From the NCBI GenBank assembly GCA_023458835.1, contig JAEWWY010000429.1:1-8497 (forward strand): DNA of 8,497 nt, written 5' to 3'. Position numbers and translations under genes: made by a program. This document shows, in pieces, positions 1 through 4,959 of the stretch. Position 1 is the stretch's first letter; each line of letters starts with the position of its first letter. This DNA comes from Bacillota bacterium (GTDB taxonomy: Bacteria; Bacillota; Clostridia; Christensenellales; Aristaeellaceae). The notes under the pieces are model-generated. The model was given only the letters and a program-made list of their open reading frames with translations, did no database searches and was not told where the DNA came from.

Positions 1-320
1 TGGAGATGCTCAAGGAGCTGGCCGGTCTTTTGGGCGGCCAATTGGCCTGCACCAGGCCCATGGCGGAGTGCGGCTGGGTGGAAGCGCGCCGGCAGGTGGG
101 CTTAAGCGGCCGCACGGTGCGGCCCAAGCTGATCATTGCCTGCGGCGTGTCCGGGGCCATACAGTTTGTAGCCGGCATGAACCATGCCGATACCATCGTG
201 GCCATCAACAAGGATGAAAAGGCGTCCATTTTCCGGGTGGCCCATTACGGCCTGGTGGGGGACCTGTATGAGATCATTCCCCAATTGATCGCCGATTTAA
301 AGGGGGAGGGGAACCAATGA
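1..320 (+). CDS. etfA: Electron transfer flavoprotein alpha subunit, C-terminal part (5' end outside window)
   Basis: This is the last 105 residues of an EtfA protein; the reading frame is open to the left edge, so the start lies upstream, and the ATG at position 6 is an internal Met. EtfA with EtfB forms a cytoplasmic FAD-containing heterodimer that moves electrons between a dehydrogenase and another carrier. The visible part is the C-terminal FAD-binding domain, with the family signature (GRTVRPKLIIACGVSGAIQ) followed by the AINKD and VAHYGLVGDLYEI blocks. Full-length members are usually about 320-420 residues, so roughly a quarter to a third is seen. One oddity is that the residue after the SGAIQ motif is Phe, where the common signature has His. 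Its stop overlaps the start of the next gene (ATGA, 317-320), indicating translational coupling with the 2-hydroxyacid dehydrogenase. This resembles lctC of the lctBCD lactate dehydrogenase of acetogens. The family call is firm; the bifurcating role is inferred from context. Confidence 0.95.
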   Translation, partial: EMLKELAGLLGGQLACTRPMAECGWVEARRQVGLSGRTVRPKLIIACGVSGAIQFVAGMNHADTIVAINKDEKASIFRVAHYGLVGDLYEIIPQLIADLKGEGNQ

Positions 321-1720
321 CCTATAAGCAGGTAACCCGGGAGGATGTGAACGCCTTGCGGGCCATGATCCCGGATGCCGACCGGGTGCTGTGGGGCGGG
401 GAGATCAGCGAGGATTACAGCCATGACGAGCTGGGCGGCGCCGTCAGCTTTCCCGATGTGGTGGTGCTGCCGCTGAGCGCCCAGGAGGTATCCCGGGTGA
501 TGCGCTATGCCAGCCGGGAGAAGATCGCCGTAACCCCAAGGGGCGCCGGCACCGGGCTGGTAGGCGCCGCCGTGCCCGTGGAGCACGGCATACTGGTGGA
601 CATGAGCCGCATGAACCGCTTTTTGGAGTTGGACGGGGATAACCTCACCTTAACCGTGGAGCCGGGCGTGCTTTTGATGGAGCTGTCCGCCTATGTGGAG
701 GAGCGGGGCTTTTTCTATCCCCCCGACCCGGGCGAGAAAACGGCCACCATCGGCGGCAACATCAGCACCAACGCCGGCGGCATGCGGGCGGTGAAGTACG
801 GTGTCACCAGGGACTACGTGCGGGGGTTGGAGGTGGTGCTCCCCGGCGGCGACATCGTGGAGCTGGGCGGCAAGGTGGTGAAAAACAGCACAGGGTACGC
901 CCTGAAGGACCTGATCATAGGCTCCGAAGGGACCCTGGCCATCATTACCAGGGCCGTTTTGAAGCTTTTGCCCCTGCCGGGGCGCACCGTCAGCCTGCTG
1001 GTGCCCTTTCCCAGCCTCAGGCAGGCCATCGGCGCTGTCCCGGTGATCATAAAATCAAAGGCCATCCCCACCGCCATTGAGTTCATGGAGCGGGAGGTCA
1101 TTCTGGACGCGGAAAAATACCTGGGCCGGAAATTTCCCGACCATTCGGCGGACGCCTACCTGCTTTTGCGCTTTGACGGCGCCACCGCGGAGGATATTGA
1201 AAAGAACTATGAGGAAACGGCCCGGCTGTGCTTGGAGCAAGGCGCCCTGGATGTGCTGATTTCCGATACCCAGGAGCGGGATGACTCCATCTGGAAGGCC
1301 AGGGGCGCTTTTCTGGAGGCCATCAAGGCGTCCACCTCCTATATGGACGAGGTGGATGTGGTGGTGCCCAGAAGCCGCGTGCACGAGCTGGTGGAATTCG
1401 TGCATCAGTTGCAGCAGGAGGTGCATATCCGCATCAAGACCTTCGGCCATGCCGGGGATGGCAACCTGCACGCCTATATTTTAAAGGATGAGCTTCCCGC
1501 CGATGTGTGGGAGGAGCGCATGGCCCTGGCCATGGAGCGGATCTATGAAAAGGCCAGGGAATTGAAGGGCGAGGTGTCCGGGGAGCATGGCATCGGCCAC
1601 GCCAAGCGGCCCTATCTTGAAAAGGCCAAGGACCCGGCGCTGCTAAACCTGATGCGGGCCATCAAGGAGGCCTTTGATCCGGACCATATACTCAACCCCC
1701 ACAAGGTGAGCGACCTGTAA
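317..1720 (+). CDS. FAD-binding 2-hydroxyacid dehydrogenase, LctD/GlcD type (probable Etf-linked lactate dehydrogenase)
   Basis: This 467-residue flavoprotein is expected to oxidise a 2-hydroxyacid, most likely lactate to pyruvate, in the cytoplasm and pass electrons to the Etf encoded just upstream. An N-terminal FAD_binding_4 (PCMH-type) domain covers about residues 40-220, with PRGAGTG (74-80), the PDPGEKTATIGGN block from 136, STNAGG (150-155) and GSEGTLAIIT (202-211). The C-terminal FAD-oxidase domain covers about 225-465, with GHAGDGNLH (377-385) and GEVSGEHGIG (418-427). H378, H385 and E423 correspond to the divalent metal site known in D-2-hydroxyglutarate dehydrogenase relatives. The length is normal and no key residue is missing. 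The ATG at 317 overlaps the etfA stop and is preceded by a purine-rich GGGGGAGGGG site. The family also contains GlcD (glycolate) and D-2-hydroxyglutarate dehydrogenases; the adjacent etfA favours the LctD role but does not prove the substrate. The operon ends here at a terminator, so no lactate permease or racemase gene follows. Confidence 0.9.
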   Translation: MTYKQVTREDVNALRAMIPDADRVLWGGEISEDYSHDELGGAVSFPDVVVLPLSAQEVSRVMRYASREKIAVTPRGAGTGLVGAAVPVEHGILVDMSRMNRFLELDGDNLTLTVEPGVLLMELSAYVEERGFFYPPDPGEKTATIGGNISTNAGGMRAVKYGVTRDYVRGLEVVLPGGDIVELGGKVVKNSTGYALKDLIIGSEGTLAIITRAVLKLLPLPGRTVSLLVPFPSLRQAIGAVPVIIKSKAIPTAIEFMEREVILDAEKYLGRKFPDHSADAYLLLRFDGATAEDIEKNYEETARLCLEQGALDVLISDTQERDDSIWKARGAFLEAIKASTSYMDEVDVVVPRSRVHELVEFVHQLQQEVHIRIKTFGHAGDGNLHAYILKDELPADVWEERMALAMERIYEKARELKGEVSGEHGIGHAKRPYLEKAKDPALLNLMRAIKEAFDPDHILNPHKVSDL

Positions 1721-1725
1721 GCCTG

Positions 1726-1754
1726 AGCCCTCCGGAATTTCGGAGGGTTTTTTT
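1726..1754 (+). terminator. Intrinsic terminator of the etfA-dehydrogenase operon
   Basis: A perfect 7-bp stem CCCTCCG / CGGAGGG (1728-1734 and 1741-1747) encloses a 6-nt loop and is followed directly by seven T residues (1748-1754). It lies 7 nt after the stop codon of the dehydrogenase. This is a textbook Rho-independent terminator and closes the operon. Confidence 0.93.
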
Positions 1755-1795
1755 ATGCTGCCCTGAAAATAAGCGGATTGTGCCAGGCCCATACA

Positions 1796-1852
1796 GCGGG
1801 CGAATGATATGTTCGCCCCTATGATGCGGTTTGCTGATAGGCTTCTCTGCCG
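1796..1852 (+). repeat. Hairpin repeat, copy A
   Basis: The 7-bp arms GGGCGAA (1798-1804) and TTCGCCC (1812-1818) are separated by 7 nt and followed by CTATGA and a tail containing GGTTTGCTGATAGGCTTC and TGCCGG. Copies B and C share the same layout: GCGGGCG, then TGATA, then CGCCCCTA, then a GTTTG(C/T)TG tail. It starts 80 bp before copy B in the same orientation. It looks like a small dispersed repetitive element; the function is unknown. Confidence 0.75.
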
Positions 1853-1875
1853 GAACATGCGTAAGCCGGAAAAAT

Positions 1876-1933
1876 GCGGGCGATTGATAATCGCCCCTAC
1901 CCCTGCAAAGCGTTTGTTGGCTTTTCTTGCCGG
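1876..1933 (+). repeat. Hairpin repeat, copy B
   Basis: The perfect 8-bp arms GGGCGATT (1878-1885) and AATCGCCC (1889-1896) surround a 3-nt loop and are followed by CTACCC and a tail with GTTTGTTG (1912-1919) and CTTGCCGG. It is directly oriented with copy A and inverted relative to copy C. The arm bases that differ from copy A differ on both sides, so pairing is kept. Confidence 0.8.
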
Positions 1934-1947
1934 TTCTTTTTTGCTTT

Positions 1948-2001
1948 GGAAGTGAGGGCAATCAACAAACTGTGCTGTAGGGGCGGTTATCAGCCGCCCG
2001 C
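1948..2001 (-). repeat. Hairpin repeat, copy C (inverted)
   Basis: On the + strand the arms are GGGCGG (1981-1986) and CCGCCC (1994-1999), preceded by GTA and by CAACAAAC (1963-1970). Read on the minus strand it is GCGGGCGGCTGATAACCGCC followed by CCTACAG and GTTTGTTG. This differs from copy B in the repeat core by only a few bases, including the paired change that turns the inner A-T stem pairs into G-C. With copy B it makes a larger inverted repeat spanning about 1876-2001. Confidence 0.75.
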
Positions 2002-2096
2002 CAAGCCGCGGCGGGAAGGATGCCTGGGGTGATGCGTGCATCATGGGCATTCGCTTGAAAATATCGATACGCCGATGAACACACGCCATGGATTAC

Positions 2097-2123
2097 AAAC
2101 AAAAAGCGGTGCGACCGCACCGC
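2097..2123 (-). terminator. Leftward intrinsic terminator with no obvious gene
   Basis: A perfect 8-bp stem, GCGGTGCG (2106-2113) with CGCACCGC (2116-2123), is followed on the minus strand by TTTTTGTTTG (2105 down to 2096). The + strand side has no T-run, so the terminator works leftward only. No leftward protein gene lies between it and the sugar operon ending at 4938. It may end a small RNA started from the possible promoter at 2184-2212, or be left over from a lost gene. Confidence 0.6.
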
Positions 2124-2155
2124 ATATTTACAAAGAGCAGAAGGAAATAAAGCCC

Positions 2156-2185
2156 TTGATGTTTCACACCAATTATTTATATAAC
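2156..2185 (+). promoter_or_regulatory. Possible distal rightward promoter for the ABC operon
   Basis: TTGATG (2156-2161) and TATAAC (2180-2185) are separated by 18 nt in an A+T-rich stretch. Transcripts from here would carry a leader of about 215 nt through the alternative hairpins at 2235-2292 before reaching the ATPase gene. It overlaps the possible leftward promoter, so at most one of the two may be real. Confidence 0.25.
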
Positions 2186-2212
2186 ATTACCATGCAAATG
2201 GCAACCTGTCAA
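2184..2212 (-). promoter_or_regulatory. Possible leftward promoter
   Basis: On the minus strand a perfect TTGACA (+ strand 2207-2212) is followed after 17 nt by TAATGT (2184-2189), a weak -10 preceded by a TGG extended-minus-10 element. Transcription would start near 2177 and run into the leftward terminator at 2123-2097, giving an RNA of about 80 nt. The -10 matches consensus at only three of six positions, so this is tentative. Confidence 0.3.
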
Positions 2213-2274
2213 GCATTTCTTTGAAAAACCGCGTGGGAGGGCGTTTATTCCTTCTCCCGCACAAGCAAAGCACG

Positions 2275-2353
2275 CCTCCCGGCAATACCGGGTTTTACAG
2301 GATATACTTCTTGCGGTATGATGAATCAATATTACGGTATCGCCGGGAATGGC
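2275..2353. repeat. Inverted repeat enclosing the ABC operon promoter (possible operator)
   Basis: CCCGGCAATACCG (2278-2290) is the reverse complement of CGGTATCGCCGGG (2335-2347) at 12 of 13 positions, and the match extends outward (GCCT against GCCATT) with a 2-nt gap. A further CGGTAT (2314-2319) lies inside, overlapping the start of the -10, 21 nt before the right-arm copy. The -35 and -10 lie between the arms. A transcript from that promoter would contain only the right arm, so the symmetry makes most sense at the DNA level, as a binding site for a regulator. No regulator gene is adjacent in the window. Confidence 0.5.
2294..2322 (+). promoter_or_regulatory. Probable promoter of the ABC exporter operon
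   Basis: TTTACA (2294-2299) and TATGAT (2317-2322) are separated by an ideal 17-nt spacer, each one mismatch from the sigma-A consensus. Transcription should start near 2329, giving a 5' leader of about 78 nt before the ATPase start at 2407. It lies within the inverted repeat 2275-2353. Confidence 0.6.
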
Positions 2354-2406
2354 CTCCCTGCCGGCAACCCATTGCGTCATCAACGGGCTGATAGGAGAGC
2401 AAACGC

Positions 2407-3381
2407 ATGATCACCCTTCAAAGCATCCACAAGACCTACCGCGTCGCCAAACGGCAGGCCGGGTTCGGCCGCGCCGTAAAGGCGCTTTTTTCGCGGGAGT
2501 ATGAGATCATCCATGCCTTGAAGGATGTCAGCTTTACCATCCGGGACGGCGAAATGGTAGGCTACATCGGCCCCAACGGTGCCGGCAAAAGCACCACCAT
2601 CAAAATCATGTGCGGCGTTTTGACGCCGGACAGCGGCCTTTGCGATATTGACGGGCGTACGCCCTGGAAAGCGCGCACCGCCCATGTCCGTGAAATCGGC
2701 GTTGTTTTCGGCCAGCGGAGCCAGCTTTGGTGGGATGTGCCCGTGATCGACAGCTTTGAACTGATACGGGATATTTACAAGGTGGATAAAAGGCTGTACA
2801 AAACAAACCTGGAGGAGCTTTCCGCATTGCTGGATCTTGGCGAGCTGCTGAAAACCCCTGCGCGCAGCCTTAGCCTTGGCCAGCGAATGCGCTGTGAGAT
2901 CGCGGCTTCGCTGCTGCACAATCCCAGGACATTGTTTTTGGATGAGCCCACCATCGGCCTGGACGCGGTTTCCAAAATCGCTGTGCGGCAGTTTATCAGG
3001 AAGCTGAACGCCAAGCAGGGAACGACGGTGATTCTGACCACCCACGACATGCAGGATATAGAGGCGCTGGCCCAGCGCATCCTGCTCATTGGCAAGGGCA
3101 GGATATTGCTTGACGGAAGCCTGGAGGAGCTGAAGAAGCGCTCGTCGGAACGCAGGACGCTCGTGGTCGAATACAGCGGGAACATGCCTGAAATGGGGGA
3201 GGGCATGACGGTTGCCGAAGCAAAGGACGGACGGCTTGTGATTGCGCTTGACCCGTCGGTGCTGCCGGTTTCGCAGGCGATCGCCCGCCTTGCGGCGCAG
3301 ACGGAATTGCTGGATGTGTCCGTTTCCGGCATATCTGCCGAGGAGATGGTCGCCGGGCTGTATAAGGAGTACCGCATATGA
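2407..3381 (+). CDS. ABC transporter ATP-binding protein, COG4586 type
   Basis: This 324-residue cytoplasmic ATPase powers a probable exporter with the two membrane proteins that follow. The nucleotide-binding domain covers about residues 1-240: Walker A GPNGAGKST (55-63), Q-loop glutamine in VFGQRSQLWWD (Q103), signature LSLGQ (155-159, the LSGGQ position), Walker B TLFLDEPT (175-182; D179, E180) and H-loop H213. The FGQRSQLWWD and LSLGQRMRCEIA blocks are typical of the COG4586 group, often loosely annotated as daunorubicin-type or viologen exporters. About 80 C-terminal residues form the accessory domain seen in ABC-2 ATPases. The ATG at 2407 follows AGGAGAG (2393-2399) at 7 nt. The end overlaps the next gene by 4 bp (ATGA), so the genes are co-translated. 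All catalytic motifs are intact. The transported compound cannot be deduced. Confidence 0.93.
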   Translation: MITLQSIHKTYRVAKRQAGFGRAVKALFSREYEIIHALKDVSFTIRDGEMVGYIGPNGAGKSTTIKIMCGVLTPDSGLCDIDGRTPWKARTAHVREIGVVFGQRSQLWWDVPVIDSFELIRDIYKVDKRLYKTNLEELSALLDLGELLKTPARSLSLGQRMRCEIAASLLHNPRTLFLDEPTIGLDAVSKIAVRQFIRKLNAKQGTTVILTTHDMQDIEALAQRILLIGKGRILLDGSLEELKKRSSERRTLVVEYSGNMPEMGEGMTVAEAKDGRLVIALDPSVLPVSQAIARLAAQTELLDVSVSGISAEEMVAGLYKEYRI

Positions 3382-4181
3382 ACAGGTATATGTCGGTATT
3401 CAGGATGCACTTTATCCATACCCTCCAATACCGCGCTGTTGTGATCGCCCATATCATCACAAGATTCCTTTGGGGGATCATGGAAATATTGGCGTTCTCG
3501 GCGTTTTACCGCGCCAGTCCCGACGCTTTTCCCATGGCGTTTTCACAGACTGTTTCCTACATATGGATGCAGCAGGTTTTGATCATACTGTTCTCCGTGG
3601 TGTTTTCAGACGGCGACATTTCCTCCTCCATTGAAAGCGGCTCCATCGCCTATGAGCTGGTCCGGCCCATGAGCCTGTACGGCTGCTGGTTTTTTAGGTC
3701 AGCCGCCAGCCGCATATCGTTTACGGCGCTGAATTGCGCTCCCGCACTGCTTGCGGCGTTTCTCATGCCGGAGCCTTACAGGATGTCCCTGCCGGCCGAC
3801 GCGGGCGTGCTTTTCCTGTTTTTGCTGTCGGCGGCGCTGGCCTTGTGCGTGGTGCTTGCCTTCGCCATGCTGATGTATGTTTCCATGTTTTATACGCTGT
3901 CCCACAGGGGCGTAAGAATCATCGTGACGGCCCTGACAGGCTTTTTGTCCGGGGGCGTCATACCCCTTCCGTTTTTCCCCGCGCCGGTCCTTAAAGTAGT
4001 CCAGTGGCTTCCCTTCGCGGCCATGCAAAATATGCCGCTGCGTATCTACAGCGGCAACATTGCGGGGGCGGATGCTGTAATGGGGATCGCGTTTCAAATA
4101 TTCTGGCTGGCGGCGCTGGTTTTCACCGGACAGCTTGCCATGGGCCGCGCCGTAAAAAAAGTGATTGTGCAGGGGGGATAG
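3378..4181 (+). CDS. ABC-2 family exporter membrane protein, COG4587 type
   Basis: This 267-residue integral membrane protein has about six hydrophobic segments (roughly residues 20-44, 57-77, 105-130, 143-172, 181-200 and 236-256). It carries no signal peptide or ATPase motif. Two features point to the ABC2_membrane_6-like permeases: the soluble SGSIAYELVRP segment (87-97) after the second segment, and the late SGGVIPLPFFP block (191-201) followed by LPF and MPLRIYSG. It should pair with the next gene product to form a heterodimeric channel driven by the upstream ATPase. The start overlaps the ATPase stop (ATGA), and AAGGAG (3364-3369) lies 8 nt before it inside the upstream gene. The stop is only 1 nt before the next start codon. 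The substrate is unknown. Confidence 0.88.
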   Translation: MNRYMSVFRMHFIHTLQYRAVVIAHIITRFLWGIMEILAFSAFYRASPDAFPMAFSQTVSYIWMQQVLIILFSVVFSDGDISSSIESGSIAYELVRPMSLYGCWFFRSAASRISFTALNCAPALLAAFLMPEPYRMSLPADAGVLFLFLLSAALALCVVLAFAMLMYVSMFYTLSHRGVRIIVTALTGFLSGGVIPLPFFPAPVLKVVQWLPFAAMQNMPLRIYSGNIAGADAVMGIAFQIFWLAALVFTGQLAMGRAVKKVIVQGG

Positions 4182-4182
4182 T

Positions 4183-4959
4183 ATGCGGCTGTACATCCGT
4201 TTTTTCGCTTTGCATATAAAAAGCCTGATGCAGTACAAGGCTTCTTTCCTTTTGACCACCTTGGGCCAGTTTATCACGTCGTTTACGGCGTTCTTCGGCA
4301 TACATTTTATGTTCGCCCGCTTCCATGCCGTGGAAGGCTTCACCTATGGGCAGGCGCTTTTATGCTTCGCGGTTGTGGTGACGGCGTTTTCATTGGGAGA
4401 GATGGCCGGGGCCGGGTTTGCCATTTTTCCGCGCATGCTGGGCAACGGTGAGTTTGACCGCGCCCTGGTCAGGCCAAGGAGCATACTCTTTCAAATTCTG
4501 GTGCCCAAAATGGATCTTACGCGGCTCGGCCTGCTTATACAGGCCATGATCGTATTATGCTACGCCATCCCTCATAGCGGCGTGGAATGGACCTTCAGCA
4601 AAATGCTTACGCTCTGTTTGATGATCCTTTGCGGAAGCGCGGTATTCTTCGGCCTGTTTCTTATATACGCGGCCTGTTCCTTCTTTACCGTGGAGGGCCT
4701 GGAGTTTTTTAACATCTTTACATACGGAGGCCGCCAGTTCGGGCGCTACCCGTTTTCGGTGTATGGGAAGAATATATTGATGTTCCTTACGTTTGTCATC
4801 CCGCTGGCGTTATTTCAGTATTACCCGCTGCTGTACCTGCTGGATAGGGAACAGAGCGGGCTTTATGCGGTTATGCCGCTTTGGGGGCTGCTGTTTCTGG
4901 CGCCAAGCTATGGGCTTTTCCGGTTTGGCCTGCGCCGTTATAAGTCCACCGGCTCTTGA
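4183..4959 (+). CDS. ABC-2 family exporter membrane protein, COG3694 type
   Basis: This 258-residue polytopic membrane protein has about six hydrophobic segments (roughly 22-46, 55-78, 113-130, 140-170, 197-221 and 229-247). The family pattern is visible as GEFDRALVRP (89-98), the counterpart of the YELVRP segment in its partner, and as FNIFTYGGRQFGRYP (176-190). I chose the ATG at 4183 over the in-frame TTG at 4165 because AGGGGGG (4171-4177) sits 5 nt before the ATG and this leaves the gene adjacent to, not overlapping, the previous stop. It is the second half of the heteromeric permease. Its 3' end overlaps the convergent phosphorylase gene by 22 bp, and no intrinsic terminator is visible after it. 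Confidence 0.88.
   Translation: MRLYIRFFALHIKSLMQYKASFLLTTLGQFITSFTAFFGIHFMFARFHAVEGFTYGQALLCFAVVVTAFSLGEMAGAGFAIFPRMLGNGEFDRALVRPRSILFQILVPKMDLTRLGLLIQAMIVLCYAIPHSGVEWTFSKMLTLCLMILCGSAVFFGLFLIYAACSFFTVEGLEFFNIFTYGGRQFGRYPFSVYGKNILMFLTFVIPLALFQYYPLLYLLDREQSGLYAVMPLWGLLFLAPSYGLFRFGLRRYKSTGS

Larger units (their letters stand above)
1755..2406. other. 652-bp intergenic region rich in repeats and regulatory structure
   Basis: No open frame here has a convincing start, ribosome binding site or recognisable protein. The short frames that exist run through the hairpin repeats and read as low-information sequence. The left half (about 1796-2010) consists mostly of three related hairpin repeats. The right half holds a leftward terminator, possible promoters on both strands and an inverted repeat around the promoter of the downstream ABC operon. 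The stretch 2010-2095 shows only a small 5-bp palindrome, GATGC/GCATC (2031-2042), and nothing else I can assign. Confidence 0.7.

Noticed and set aside
1796..2001. CRISPR array
   Set aside because: The three repeat copies are hairpins of different orientation and sequence with unequal spacing, and there are no cas genes.
1643..2089. A 148-codon minus-strand frame across the terminator and hairpin repeats
   Set aside because: It runs through the dehydrogenase 3' end, an intrinsic terminator and repeat elements, with no ribosome binding site and no recognisable protein pattern.
2036..2224. A 62-codon + strand frame in the intergenic region
   Set aside because: It crosses the leftward terminator hairpin, lacks a good ribosome binding site and its product resembles nothing I recognise.
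2177..2383. A 68-codon minus-strand frame upstream of the ABC operon
   Set aside because: It overlaps the inverted repeat and promoter, has no clear ribosome binding site, and its Cys-containing sequence shows no domain.
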